Source: JAGLHV01 sp023143305 [NCBI: Clostridia bacterium]
Lineage (GTDB): Bacteria > CBDUZB01 > JAGLHV01
Direction of reading: 5' to 3'
NCBI GenBank assembly: GCA_030637025.1
Contig: DAOVVV010000016.1
Location: 1 to 56,272 of the forward strand
DNA length: 56,272 nt
Made by a program: the position numbers and the translations under genes
The notes under the pieces: model-generated
Seen by the model: only the letters and a program-made list of their open reading frames with translations
Told to the model about the DNA's origin: nothing
Databases searched by the model: none
Shown: positions 37,592 through 46,621 of the stretch, piece by piece
Numbering within the stretch: position 1 is the first letter of the stretch
How the letters are laid out: the number at the start of each line of letters is the position of its first letter

Positions 37592-38368
37592 TCACTTATC
37601 CCCCTCTATGTTTATTTCCTCTTTTTTTTCCTCTTTTCCATTTTCTTTGTTTTCATTGTTTTTATCTTCTTCTATTTTTTTATTACGAATTTGAGCGCCT
37701 TCAATCACAGCATCGGCAATAATAGAAACAATTAATCTAATTGACCTTATAGCATCGTCATTCCCGGGAATTATATAATCAATTTTATCCGGATCACAAT
37801 TTGAATCCACCAGAGCAATCACTGGAATCCCTAATTTCCTTCCCTCTGCTACTGCTGTTGATTCATGATTAGGATCTATTACGAAAATGGCCTCCGGTAC
37901 TTTTTCCATGTCTTTAATACCAGCCAGACTTCTTTCTAACTTTAATCTTTCTTTATCGATACCGATTTTTTCTTTTTTCGAAAGCAAATCAACAGTCCCT
38001 TCCAATTTCATTTTTTCTATGTCTTTAAATCTCTTAATGTTTTTTTTAATTGTTACAAAATTAGTAAGCATTCCTCCCAACCATCTTTGATTAGCATAAA
38101 ACATTCCACAGCGTTGCGCTTCTGCAACAACTGATTCTCTAGCCTGTTTTTTAGTCCCAATAAACAAAATTAGTTTATTCTCCATTGATAAATCTCTAAT
38201 AAATTTATATACTTTTTTTAATTCTTTAACTGTTTTTTGCAAATCTATAATATGAATATTATTCCTTTCCCCAAAAATATACTTTGCCATTTTAGGATTC
38301 CATCGTTTAGTTTGATGCCCGAAATGAACCCCTGCTTCCAACAGTTGCTTCATTGAAACAATTGACAT
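37592..38368 (-). CDS. rpsB: 30S ribosomal protein S2
   Basis: The 258-residue S2 has the signature [58 protein letters not shown] and [19 protein letters not shown]. The last 30 residues are a charged Lys/Glu/Asn tail ([14 protein letters not shown]), a common kind of extension. A GGAGGAG site precedes the ATG. Confidence 0.97.
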   Translation of the reverse strand: MSIVSMKQLLEAGVHFGHQTKRWNPKMAKYIFGERNNIHIIDLQKTVKELKKVYKFIRDLSMENKLILFIGTKKQARESVVAEAQRCGMFYANQRWLGGMLTNFVTIKKNIKRFKDIEKMKLEGTVDLLSKKEKIGIDKERLKLERSLAGIKDMEKVPEAIFVIDPNHESTAVAEGRKLGIPVIALVDSNCDPDKIDYIIPGNDDAIRSIRLIVSIIADAVIEGAQIRNKKIEEDKNNENKENGKEEKKEEINIEGDK

Positions 38369-38500
38369 ATCTCCTCCGCTATTTTAAAAAAATATTTTAA
38401 TTTTTCAAAAACAATAATTACCTACTTGCTTATTATTATATCTATCCAACTTTATCTTTACCTTTCCTGGGTAAAAACAAGTATATTAAAAAAACTAAAA

Positions 38501-38821
38501 TCACATTGGTTCATATTTGCAATTTTTACTAATCGAGTTTTTTAAAGTTCTATTATTTTTTCGTAAACGTGCTTCAACTTTATGAAAACCTTCAATATAA
38601 TCATTCCAATCATACCACCAGAAACCTTCTGCCGCACGACAAGACATCCAGCCCCCTCCATCAATACAAACCTCCACAATATCACCCACACTTGCTCCAA
38701 CCTTGACAGTATAATCATTATTACAAATAACTTCATTATCCAAGGGAAAATCAATAATTACATAATGACGTTTTGGTGTGATTCCTTTACTTCTACTTTT
38801 TTTAACATTCTTCTTTTTCAA
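38501..38821 (-). CDS. Small Ig-like hypothetical protein within the ribosomal run
   Basis: A 106-residue protein with no signal peptide and a basic start (MKKKNVKKSRSKGITPK). The core is VGDIVEVCIDGGGWMSCRAAE, then FWWYDWNDY and GFHKVEARLRKNN. That is a compact Ig-like module with a Trp-rich WWYDW centre. I recall similar modules in hypothetical proteins from uncultured bacterial phyla, but know no function. The gene has its own AGGAGG-type ribosome site and lies between rplA and rpsB, where rplJ-rplL might be expected. Its coding reality is supported by position, orientation and ribosome site. Confidence 0.7.
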   Translation of the reverse strand: MKKKNVKKSRSKGITPKRHYVIIDFPLDNEVICNNDYTVKVGASVGDIVEVCIDGGGWMSCRAAEGFWWYDWNDYIEGFHKVEARLRKNNRTLKNSISKNCKYEPM

Positions 38822-38863
38822 TCTTTATCCCTCCTAAAAATTACAAAAAGAATTAAAAATAAT

Positions 38864-38890
38864 AATAGTTTTTTTTATATAAAAACTATT
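38864..38890 (-). terminator. Weak AT-rich hairpin after rplA
   Basis: AATAGTTTTT and AAAAACTATT pair perfectly over ten bases around a 7-base loop, and the minus strand continues ATTATTTTTAATTC. All stem pairs but two are A-T. It lies 14 bases after the rplA stop and could attenuate transcription before the small Ig-like gene. Confidence 0.4.
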
Positions 38891-38903
38891 CCCATTAATA
38901 CTT

Positions 38904-39596
38904 TTAGGAAAATTTTTGAGTAGAATCAATTTTTATACCAGAGCCCATAGTAGAAGAAATACTAATACTTTTTAAATATTGCCCTTTAGCCGCAGATGGT
39001 TTCAATTTAATAATGGTTTTAATCAAAGCAATAATATTCTCACGGAGTTTCTGTTCAGGGAAAGAAACTTTACCGACTCCCGCATGAATAATCCCATAAC
39101 TATCTACCTTGAACTCTATTTTTCCCGCTTTAATTTCTTTTACGGCTTTACCTACATCCAAAGTTGCTGTACCTAATTTAGGACTGGGCATAAGTCCTCG
39201 CGGACCTAATATTTTCCCCAATTTACTTAAATCCTTCATCATATCAGGGGTAGATACAATTACATCAAAACCAAGCCATCCTCCGGATATTTTATCAATT
39301 AATTCCTTTTCCCCAACATAATCCGCACCAGAAGCTTCAGCTTCTTTTAATTTTTCTCCTTTAGCCAAAACCAAAACCTTTTTCGTTTTTCCCGTTCCAT
39401 GGGGAAGGACCACTGTCCCTTTTACGTTTTGATCGGTTTGTTTAGGATTTACTCCCAATTTTAAGGATATTTCCACTGTTTCATCAAATTTAGCCTTGGT
39501 CGTTTTCTTTATTAATTGACATGCTTCTTCCAAAAGATACATTTTCTCTTTTTCTACTAAACTTTCCTTTTCTTTACTCTTTTTATCTGGCTTCAT
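38904..39596 (-). CDS. rplA: 50S ribosomal protein L1
   Basis: The 230-residue L1 begins with a charged 20-residue lead. It then shows AKFDETVEISLKLGVNPKQT, GTVVLPHGTGKTKKVLVLA, GADYVGEKELIDKISGGWLG, LGKILGPRGLMPSPKLGT and SISISSTMGSGIKID, all L1 hallmarks. It follows rplK by 20 bases. L1 usually represses its own operon; no leader site was resolved here. Confidence 0.97.
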   Translation of the reverse strand: MKPDKKSKEKESLVEKEKMYLLEEACQLIKKTTKAKFDETVEISLKLGVNPKQTDQNVKGTVVLPHGTGKTKKVLVLAKGEKLKEAEASGADYVGEKELIDKISGGWLGFDVIVSTPDMMKDLSKLGKILGPRGLMPSPKLGTATLDVGKAVKEIKAGKIEFKVDSYGIIHAGVGKVSFPEQKLRENIIALIKTIIKLKPSAAKGQYLKSISISSTMGSGIKIDSTQKFS

Positions 39597-39616
39597 TTGT
39601 TTCTCCCCAAAAAAAA

Positions 39617-40045
39617 TTAATTTTCAATTTGTATTCCCATACTTCTCGCTGTTCCTTCAATCATTTTTACTGCAGATTCTATTTTATCCGCATTTAAATC
39701 AGGCATTTTTTGCCTGGCAATTTCTTCTGCTTGCTGGTGAGAAATTTTACCAATTTTGTTTTTATTCGGTTCTCCGGAAGCTTTAGCCAAACCTGCAGCT
39801 TTTTTCAGTAAAGCTGCCACAGGAGGCACTTTAGTAATGAAAATAAAAGATCTGTCGTCATATACTGTGATTACCACAGGAATAAGCATTCCAGCTTCTT
39901 GATTTGCAGTACGACTATTAAATTGCTTACAAAAATCCATAATGTTTACGCCATGTTGACCTAAAGCCGGCCCAATAGGAGGAGCAGGATTTGCACTTCC
40001 CGCTGGTATTTGCAATTTTATTAGTGTTTTTACTTTTTTAGCCAT
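39617..40045 (-). CDS. rplK: 50S ribosomal protein L11
   Basis: L11 forms the GTPase-associated stalk base. Its 142 residues include [35 protein letters not shown] and [20 protein letters not shown], then the C-terminal [12 protein letters not shown]. Standard length and order after nusG. Confidence 0.97.
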   Translation of the reverse strand: MAKKVKTLIKLQIPAGSANPAPPIGPALGQHGVNIMDFCKQFNSRTANQEAGMLIPVVITVYDDRSFIFITKVPPVAALLKKAAGLAKASGEPNKNKIGKISHQQAEEIARQKMPDLNADKIESAVKMIEGTARSMGIQIEN

Positions 40046-40118
40046 AACATTGCTCCTTATTTTTTATAATAAATTATAATTATATAATTCATAATTATTG
40101 TAGATAAAAAAATCTTAT

Positions 40119-40649
40119 TTAAATCTTTTCCACTTGTAGAAAATCCAATTCTACAGGTGTAATTCGACCAAAAATAGAAACCATTACTCTTAATTTCCCT
40201 TTTTCCTGATTTATCTCATGTACACACCCAACAAAATTGGTAAAAGGTCCTTCTATTATACGAACATTCTCATCTTTTTCAAAAAGTATAGCTGGTTTAG
40301 GCTTGGATTCAGCAGTAGAAGTAGTTAAACGAATAATGTTCTCTACTTCTTCTTTCGGTAAAGGAATTGGATTTAACCCTCCTAAAAAAGCTGTAACCCC
40401 CATTATATTCTTTGTTGTCCAATATGTATCATCGTCTATTACCATTTCAATCAAAATATACCCGGGAAAAAACTTCCTCTTTTTTATCTGTTTTTTATTC
40501 TTTTTTATTTCGATTACTTCTTCTGTCGGTATAAGTATTTCCCCTATTTTTTCTTCTAAATTTTTAATTTCAATCATTTTTTTTAAGCCTGTTTTTACTT
40601 TTTCTTCATGCCCTGTATATGTATGTATAATATACCATTTTTTTTCCAC
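40119..40649 (-). CDS. nusG: Transcription elongation/antitermination factor NusG
   Basis: The 176-residue NusG has the NGN domain (WYIIHTYTGHEEKVK, FFPGYILIEMVIDDDTYWTT) and the C-terminal KOW domain from about residue 125 (VRIIEGPFTNFVGCVHEIN, VSIFGRITPVELDFLQVEKI). Normal length. It lies between secE and rplK, as in most bacteria. Confidence 0.97.
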   Translation of the reverse strand: MEKKWYIIHTYTGHEEKVKTGLKKMIEIKNLEEKIGEILIPTEEVIEIKKNKKQIKKRKFFPGYILIEMVIDDDTYWTTKNIMGVTAFLGGLNPIPLPKEEVENIIRLTTSTAESKPKPAILFEKDENVRIIEGPFTNFVGCVHEINQEKGKLRVMVSIFGRITPVELDFLQVEKI

Positions 40650-40681
40650 ACTTTTCTCCTTATAATACCTACTAAACTGTT

Positions 40682-40885
40682 TTATTTAAATAATATTGCT
40701 AAAATTATTGACAGAAAAAAATCCATTGTGCCGACAAATATAGCCACTATAAATACTAAAATAATTACAACAATAGTAGAAGCTATCACTTCTTTTTTAT
40801 TAGGCCAGGTAACCTTCTTCATTTCCGCATTTACTTCTTTTAAAAACCGAGTAGCTTTAGTTAACAGCATCTTACTTCTCTCCAT
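40682..40885 (-). CDS. secE: Preprotein translocase subunit SecE
   Basis: Short SecE form of 67 residues with one membrane helix. Signature: ATRFLKEVNAEMKKVTWPNK followed by KEVIASTIVVIILVFIVAIF. It opens the secE-nusG-rplKA run behind a strong promoter. Neither rpmG nor tRNA-Trp, frequent upstream neighbours, is present. Confidence 0.95.
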   Translation of the reverse strand: MERSKMLLTKATRFLKEVNAEMKKVTWPNKKEVIASTIVVIILVFIVAIFVGTMDFFLSIILAILFK

Positions 40886-40915
40886 TAAAATTAATGACTT
40901 AAATCTTAAAGTGTT

Positions 40916-40944
40916 ATGATAAAAAGATTTTAATTACTTGTCAA
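40916..40944 (-). promoter_or_regulatory. Strong sigma-70 promoter of the secE-nusG-rplKA run
   Basis: Minus strand TTGACA (40939-40944), 17-base spacer, TATCAT (40916-40921). Start of transcription is about 25 bases before the secE ATG at 40885, giving a short leader. Confidence 0.8.
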
Positions 40945-41009
40945 GGAAAAAATCTTGAAAGGGTAAATTTATGGTAAGATAAAAATCAACATCCCTTAAA
41001 AAAACAAAA

Positions 41010-41390
41010 CTAGTTAAAGATCAATTGCATTTTTTTTTCTATAACAGTCCGATAGTCATTTTTAGGATACTTTTCTAAAATACCTCTATAAACCTCTTTT
41101 GCTTCTTTATATCTGTTAGTGCTTTCGTAACTACGCCCCAACATATATTCCACATCTATAATTTTCTCTATTTTAGGATATTTATTTATTATTCGCTTAA
41201 AATATACAATCGCATTTTCATAATTGCGAACAAAAAAATAAGTATTCCCAACAAAATATAAACACCGGGGTGTCCACACCTCATGAGGGTGCTTATCTAA
41301 ATATACTAACAATTTCCCGGACTCAATAAAATTCTTCATCCAAACAAAGAATAAACATATAATTAATATAATAAGTAATACTTTTCTCAT
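41010..41390 (-). CDS. Small membrane-anchored TPR protein
   Basis: A 126-residue protein with an N-terminal membrane helix (VLLIILIICLFFVW) and two to three TPR-like units (NYENAIVYFKRIINKYPKIE, RYKEAKEVYRGILEKYPKND). It is shaped like outer-membrane-assembly or TolA-binding scaffold proteins, exposed outside the inner membrane. It follows the LysM gene by 25 bases and likely shares its promoter. The specific role is unknown. Confidence 0.7.
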   Translation of the reverse strand: MRKVLLIILIICLFFVWMKNFIESGKLLVYLDKHPHEVWTPRCLYFVGNTYFFVRNYENAIVYFKRIINKYPKIEKIIDVEYMLGRSYESTNRYKEAKEVYRGILEKYPKNDYRTVIEKKMQLIFN

Positions 41391-41415
41391 TATTCCATTT
41401 TTTCTTGAGAAAAAA

Positions 41416-42606
41416 TTATTGCTGAATTTTTATCAAGTCTCCTATTTTAATAGGTTCCCTGCTATTTATGATTTGTGCAGTTGCATTATCCTCTTGAATA
41501 TCATGTTTTACTTCTAATACTCCTACTTTTCTCATTTGAACACCTAAAACTTTTTTTGTCCGGGGATGTTTTACTGTCTTACTTTTACGATAAATATTAA
41601 ATCGCATCCCACTAACCACTCCTTTATCTCTGCCACAATCAATAAAAACATCATCAGTGTATGCAGACAATAACATTTTTCGTTCCTTAGAACGAATAAT
41701 AATTCCGTCGTATTCCCAATCTAAAGGAGCAAGAAAAGTATCTTCTTTATCTTCATATTGTTCCGCTGCTGCTGTTTCTGCTACTTGTTCTTCCACTTCT
41801 TCTATTTCTTCTTCTCCTTCAATAGGAGAAGGTAAAGTAGATACTTCTTCTCTTAAAACCTCTTCTTCTTTTTCGGGTAAATCACTCTCTTTGCTTATAA
41901 CCGCTTGTACAGAAGGTTCTTCTGTAATCATTGTTTCAGGCAATTTTAATTGTTTTACGATTTTTTCTGTCACTCCGGGAATTACCAATTCATTTCCTTG
42001 ATAAATTAAGTCGGGATTTTGTATGTACGAATTTGCTTCCCATATTCTCCTCCATTGCCAAGGATTGTTATAAAAATGATCAGCTATATTCCAAAGGCAA
42101 TCCCTATCAAAACTCCAGGTACGAACAGTATATCTTTTTTCTTCTCCTCCATCTGTTTCTACTATTCCTTCCGGTTCCAGAAAAAACTTTTCTTCTGTTT
42201 TTTTCTGTACAGAAACTTCTTCATCTTCCGTTGCAGCTGCATCTTTTTCCTCTTTGCCTTCTTCTATTGTTGAAGCTGCTTCATCTTCATCTTCCTCATC
42301 ATCTTCTATCGTTGCAGCTTCTTCTTCTTCTTCCTCATCTTCTATTGTTACAGCCTCTTCCTCTACTTCTTTAAATGGCTGCAATGATTCTTCTGCTATA
42401 GAATCTATTTCTTCTTTTTCAGTTTTTTCAGACTCAGTTTCTTCCGGAAGAACTTCATCCTCTACTTCATAAAAAATATCCTCTTCTTCTTCCATAATAG
42501 CATCAAAATCATCTCCCTCTTCTTGTGCGTAAAGACTAAACCCACAAGAAACAAAAAGAAAAAAGGAAATAAAAACAAAACATCTCATCCAATTTTTTTT
42601 ATTCAT
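41416..42606 (-). CDS. LysM-domain envelope protein with hyper-acidic linker
   Basis: A 396-residue exported protein. The N-terminus is a signal sequence with a possible lipid-attachment Cys21 (LFVSC). Residues 28-140 are dominated by Glu and Asp with a repeated EAATIED-type unit (EEEAVTIED, EEEAATIEDD, AASTIEEG). A LysM domain follows at about 158-212 (RYTVRTWSFDRDCLWNIADH ... LIYQGNELVIPG), predicted to bind peptidoglycan. The C-terminal 100 residues resemble a FlgT-like or OB-type fold (DCGRDKGVVSGMRFNIYR). The acidic linker is encoded by GAA/GAT runs, so length may vary between strains. Function is inferred as cell-wall binding. Confidence 0.85.
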   Translation of the reverse strand: MNKKNWMRCFVFISFFLFVSCGFSLYAQEEGDDFDAIMEEEEDIFYEVEDEVLPEETESEKTEKEEIDSIAEESLQPFKEVEEEAVTIEDEEEEEEAATIEDDEEDEDEAASTIEEGKEEKDAAATEDEEVSVQKKTEEKFFLEPEGIVETDGGEEKRYTVRTWSFDRDCLWNIADHFYNNPWQWRRIWEANSYIQNPDLIYQGNELVIPGVTEKIVKQLKLPETMITEEPSVQAVISKESDLPEKEEEVLREEVSTLPSPIEGEEEIEEVEEQVAETAAAEQYEDKEDTFLAPLDWEYDGIIIRSKERKMLLSAYTDDVFIDCGRDKGVVSGMRFNIYRKSKTVKHPRTKKVLGVQMRKVGVLEVKHDIQEDNATAQIINSREPIKIGDLIKIQQ

Positions 42607-42688
42607 AAATCATTCCCTCTCTTTTGAATAAACAAACTTTTTATTAAATGTTTTTCTGTACCTGCTTATAAAACCTAATACTAACCAA

Positions 42689-42717
42689 TTTATATCACAT
42701 TATCTTCTACTTGTCAA
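42689..42717 (-). promoter_or_regulatory. Sigma-70 promoter of the LysM gene
   Basis: Minus strand TTGACA (42712-42717), 17-base spacer, TATAAA (42689-42694), about 80 bases upstream of the LysM ATG at 42606. Confidence 0.75.
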
Positions 42718-42841
42718 CTGAAAAATTTAACAAATATAACAAACACCGCTTTATTTGTTCCGTTATGAATATTTAAAAAACATACAAACCAATTTTTAAA
42801 ATTCAATAAATTTTTAAGTAATGAATCATTTTTTTCTTAAA

Positions 42842-43867
42842 TTATTTTTTTACGAATATATTCTTTTCGGTAAAATTAATTATTTGATTCATCATTTTTA
42901 CTGTTTCAAATGGATACCGACCCGAAGCTGTTTCCGCCGAAAGCATTACAAAATCACTACCGTCTAAAATCGCATTAGCAACATCAGTAACCTCTGCCCG
43001 TGTTGGCCATGGATTATCTACCATATTTTCCAGCATCTGAGTAGCTGTAATTACAATTTTTTTTCTCTCATTACATTTTTTGATAATATTTTTTTGAATA
43101 ACAGGAATCTTATATATAGGTACACTAATTCCCAGGTCACCCCGGGCAATCATTATTCCATCCGACACATCAATTATTTCATCTATATTACAAAGCCCCT
43201 CTCTATTTTCTATTTTGGCAATAATTAAACACTTGGGCAATTTAGACTTAATTAAACTTTTTATTTTCAAAATATCTTTTTTATTCCTTACAAAAGACTG
43301 TGAAATGTAATCAACCTTATTATTTATTCCAAAATAAATATCTTCCTGATCTTTTTTTGTAACATCTTCAAACTTTAAATGAGAACCGGGAATATTTATC
43401 CCTTTATTTTCTTTTAAGTATCCCCCATTAACAACTTCTGTTTTAATTGTTTTTTTTTCTATTTTTTTTATTTTAAATATCAATCTTCCATCATCAATAT
43501 ATATATATTCTGCGCCCCTTATATCTTTCAAATTTCCTTTGTAATCAAAAGGGATAAGTTTGTCCCGGCCAACAATATGTTCAAGGGTAAAATAAATAAT
43601 CTCTCGTTTTTTAAGTTTTAAAGGCGTATGATTTTTTAATTTACCAACTCTTATTCGATGTCCCTCCAGATCCTGAAGTATTCGTATATGTCTTCTGTAC
43701 TTTTTATTTATTTTACGCACTAAATTTATTAAGTTCTGATGCGTAGAATAATTTCCGTGAGAAAAATTAAGTCGTGCAACATCCATACCGGCAATAATCA
43801 TTTTTCTAATTACAGTTTCTGTACTACTGGCCGGGCCTAAAGTTGATATAATTTTAGTCTTAACCAT
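42842..43867 (-). CDS. pyk: Pyruvate kinase lacking the C-terminal domain
   Basis: Catalyses phosphoenolpyruvate to pyruvate with ATP formation in glycolysis. Active-site groups are present: KIISTLGPASS, R32-N34-S36 in ARLNFSHGNYS, the catalytic lysine in IIAKIENREGL, MIARGDLGI, and TATQMLENM with RAEVTDVANAILDGSDFVML and SAETASGRYP. The protein stops at 341 residues, soon after this motif, whereas the usual length is about 470. The alpha/beta C-terminal domain carrying the allosteric site is therefore missing. The frame ends cleanly in TAA with no matching sequence beyond it in the 124-base gap, so this looks like a naturally short form. Confidence 0.9.
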   Translation of the reverse strand: MVKTKIISTLGPASSTETVIRKMIIAGMDVARLNFSHGNYSTHQNLINLVRKINKKYRRHIRILQDLEGHRIRVGKLKNHTPLKLKKREIIYFTLEHIVGRDKLIPFDYKGNLKDIRGAEYIYIDDGRLIFKIKKIEKKTIKTEVVNGGYLKENKGINIPGSHLKFEDVTKKDQEDIYFGINNKVDYISQSFVRNKKDILKIKSLIKSKLPKCLIIAKIENREGLCNIDEIIDVSDGIMIARGDLGISVPIYKIPVIQKNIIKKCNERKKIVITATQMLENMVDNPWPTRAEVTDVANAILDGSDFVMLSAETASGRYPFETVKMMNQIINFTEKNIFVKK

Positions 43868-43921
43868 AGTCGTTCTCCTCTTACTTACAATTTCAAAAAC
43901 AAATGTTATTAATAAACAACC

Positions 43922-44953
43922 TCATTTAATATTTTTATTTGTAACTTTCTGCAAGCGATTCATAATCACCAAACCAATATCTTTTCGTTTAATCCCTTGA
44001 GCAATAACAATATCTATCTTCTCTTTATCAAAACTTCTTAACGTAGAAAAAAGATTTAAAGCACAAGTTTTTAAATCCTTTTCCGGACCCATCACTTTAA
44101 CTAAACAATTATTAAATTCATTTTTATTTTCCTCGGTAACGATAACTCCTATTTTTTTTTCGGATTTTATTAATTTTAATACTAATTTTTGCATTTTATT
44201 AATCTGCCCTTTTGTTTTTTCTACGACTATTATTTTTGCAGAGGGGGAAAAAGACATGTTTGTCCGGTATTTATTTTTTTTCGTGCTGTCAGCTATTTTT
44301 ATTTTTCCTAAAATTTTTTTTAAATCTCTTTCCAGAACACCCCCCGGTCGTAAAATTTTGAAAGGTTTAACAGTTAAATCCAGCACAGTTGATTCCATCC
44401 CTAAGTTTGTCTTTCCTCCATCAATAATAATATCTACACTGCCGTCTAAGTCGTCTATTACATGTTGTGCACAGGTTGGTGAATGTCCTCCAAAAAGATT
44501 AGCACTGGGAGCAGCAATGGGAGTTTGTGCATATTTTATTAAATTCAAAGCAATTAAATTATCAGGCATTCTCACGGCTACAGTATTTAACCCCCCTGTT
44601 ACAATTTGCGGAATTATCCGGGATTTATGTAAAACCAAAGTCAACGGCCCCGGCCAAAATTTATCAATCAATTCTTCTGTTTCCCGGGGAACTTTATCTG
44701 TCAGATCAAAAAGATGTTCTTTGCCGTCAACATGGAGGATCAAAGGAACATTTGCCGGCCTCTTCTTGACTAAAAATATCCTGGCACATGCTTTCGCATT
44801 CAAACCATCAGCACCTAACCCATAAACAGTTTCGGTAGGAAAGGCAACTACCCCCCCTTGTTTAATTACACTGGCTGCTTTTCTAATTTTGGTTAGTTGA
44901 GGAATTTTAGAATTTATTTGAAAAACAATAGTTTCTTTAAGTTTTTTCCCCAT
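43922..44953 (-). CDS. Threonylcarbamoyl-AMP synthase (Sua5 form)
   Basis: First enzyme for t6A modification of ANN-decoding tRNAs, making threonylcarbamoyl-AMP from threonine, bicarbonate and ATP. The YrdC domain has GGVVAFPTETVYGLGAD and the SANLFGGHSPTC segment; a linker and a C-terminal Sua5 domain (KIIVVEKTK through VIMNRLQKVTNK) bring it to 343 residues. The longer Sua5 form, rather than the short TsaC form, is therefore used here. Its ATG follows directly on the nadB stop (TAAATG). Confidence 0.93.
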   Translation of the reverse strand: MGKKLKETIVFQINSKIPQLTKIRKAASVIKQGGVVAFPTETVYGLGADGLNAKACARIFLVKKRPANVPLILHVDGKEHLFDLTDKVPRETEELIDKFWPGPLTLVLHKSRIIPQIVTGGLNTVAVRMPDNLIALNLIKYAQTPIAAPSANLFGGHSPTCAQHVIDDLDGSVDIIIDGGKTNLGMESTVLDLTVKPFKILRPGGVLERDLKKILGKIKIADSTKKNKYRTNMSFSPSAKIIVVEKTKGQINKMQKLVLKLIKSEKKIGVIVTEENKNEFNNCLVKVMGPEKDLKTCALNLFSTLRSFDKEKIDIVIAQGIKRKDIGLVIMNRLQKVTNKNIK

Positions 44954-46573
44954 TTAAAACCTACTTATCCGGTGACCTTCGTTTATAGAAAATTCAATAT
45001 GTTTTTTTGACCATTTCATATCATTTTCACAGGGATAATCTTTGCGGTAATGTCCTCCCCGGCTTTCTTTTCTAATCAATGCCGCCTGTTGAATAATTTT
45101 TGCAATCGTTAGCATATTCTGTAATTCCCACCCTTCAGGATTTGAAAAAAGTCTTTTTACTACATATGAAGACCAAAAATTTATTTCTCTCTGTGCTTCC
45201 ATGAGCGTTTCTTTGTCTCTTTCAATGCCGATATATCTGGTCATTAAACTTTTTATCGATTTCCTTATGTCTTCGCTGTCCAATCCTTCTACTTTTTTAC
45301 TCTTAAATTTGTTGGCTATTCTAACTAAGCTTTTTCTCTTTCCTATGTTTTCAGCGGCATGAATTCCCGCCCTACACCCAAAAACCAACCCATCCAATAA
45401 AGAATTACTGGCTAATCTATTAGCTCCATGCAAACCCAAACAGGCAGTTTCTCCACAGGCATACAAATTAATTATTCCTGTTTCTCCATTCATATTAGTT
45501 TTAATTCCACCAATCATATAGTGTGCAGTAGGACAAACAGGTATAAAATGTTTTTTTATGTCTATACCAAAAAGAGAACAAACTTTTGTTATATAAGGAA
45601 AACGATTTTTTAAAAATTCAACATTTAAATGGGTAAGATCTAAATATACATAAGCACTTTTAGTCTCTCTCATTTCATTAAAAATTGCCCTTGCCACCAC
45701 ATCCCGGGACGCAAGTTCTTTTTCTTTATGATATTTTTTCATAAACTTCATTCCGAATTTATTACGCAAAACTCCGCCTTCACCTCGAGCTGCTTCTGAA
45801 ATTAAAACACGTGATGCTCCTGCGATATAGAGTGTAGTCGGATGGAATTGGATGAATTCCATATCGATTATTGTTGCCCCTGCTCTATAAGCAAGTGCCA
45901 CTCCACACCCTGTAGCAATAATAGAATTGGTCGTTTCCCGGTAAAGTTGTCCAATACCTCCTGTAGCTAATATTGTTTTTTGAGCATAAACAACTTTCCG
46001 TCCCTCTCCTTTTATTTCGATAATAGCTCCAAAACAAATTCCTTCCCGGTGCAGTAAATCTATGGCAAAAGCACACTCCAAAACCCTGATATTTTTGTTT
46101 TGTTTAGCTTTAAGAATTAATACCCTTTCCAATTCTTCACCTGTAGCATCACCTCTTGAATGAAGAATCCTTCGTCTGCAATGACCCGCTTCCCGGGTAA
46201 ATAAAAGTTTTCCTTTTTCTTTATCAAAGTTTATGCCCCATTTAAGTAGTTCTTCAATTCGTGCAGGCCCTTCTTCTACTAAAACCTTAACGGCTTCTAT
46301 GTTACATAGATTTTTTCCTGCTCTTAAGGTATCTTTCTGATGTTTTTTTAACGAATCAGTTGCTGAAAAAACCACAGCTATTCCACCTTGAGCATATTGT
46401 GTATTATTTTCATTGAGTTTGTTTTTGGTTATTATAATAACTTTTCCATATTTTGCACTTTCAATTGCTGCACGAAGCCCGGCAACACCACTCCCAATAA
46501 TCAAAATATCCGTGTGCAAACACGGAATTTTATCTGTATCAAAAGAAATTAAAAATTTCCTGGTTCTATCCAA
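44954..46573 (-). CDS. nadB: L-aspartate oxidase NadB
   Basis: Flavoenzyme that oxidises aspartate to iminoaspartate for NAD synthesis. The 539-residue protein has the FAD site DILIIGSGVAGLRAAIESAK, NNTQYAQGGIAVVFS, GGIGQLYRETTNS, the active-site region EFIQFHPTTLYI, and HYMIGGIKTNMNGET. The closely related fumarate reductase subunit is less likely because of the HYMIGGI motif and C-terminus (ESRGGHYRKDYP). nadA and nadC are not in the window. Confidence 0.95.
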   Translation of the reverse strand: MDRTRKFLISFDTDKIPCLHTDILIIGSGVAGLRAAIESAKYGKVIIITKNKLNENNTQYAQGGIAVVFSATDSLKKHQKDTLRAGKNLCNIEAVKVLVEEGPARIEELLKWGINFDKEKGKLLFTREAGHCRRRILHSRGDATGEELERVLILKAKQNKNIRVLECAFAIDLLHREGICFGAIIEIKGEGRKVVYAQKTILATGGIGQLYRETTNSIIATGCGVALAYRAGATIIDMEFIQFHPTTLYIAGASRVLISEAARGEGGVLRNKFGMKFMKKYHKEKELASRDVVARAIFNEMRETKSAYVYLDLTHLNVEFLKNRFPYITKVCSLFGIDIKKHFIPVCPTAHYMIGGIKTNMNGETGIINLYACGETACLGLHGANRLASNSLLDGLVFGCRAGIHAAENIGKRKSLVRIANKFKSKKVEGLDSEDIRKSIKSLMTRYIGIERDKETLMEAQREINFWSSYVVKRLFSNPEGWELQNMLTIAKIIQQAALIRKESRGGHYRKDYPCENDMKWSKKHIEFSINEGHRISRF

Positions 46574-46621
46574 TTTTTTATCCCTTTTTATTATTTAATA
46601 CTAAGCACTCTCTCTTTTACG

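Noticed and set aside
38542-38754. Alternative minus-strand frame inside the small Ig-like gene
   Set aside because: It lacks a ribosome site and overlaps the 106-residue frame, whose start has a good AGGAGG-type site.
40046-40118. tRNA or rRNA in gaps of the ribosomal run
   Set aside because: No cloverleaf or conserved rRNA motif was found; the gap is AT-rich spacer.
41931-42472. Leu-rich and Ser-rich plus-strand frames
   Set aside because: They are the antisense reading of the acidic Glu/Asp codon runs in the LysM gene.
44256-44825. A 189-codon plus-strand frame opposite sua5
   Set aside because: It mirrors the conserved YrdC domain codons on the other strand and has no recognisable features.
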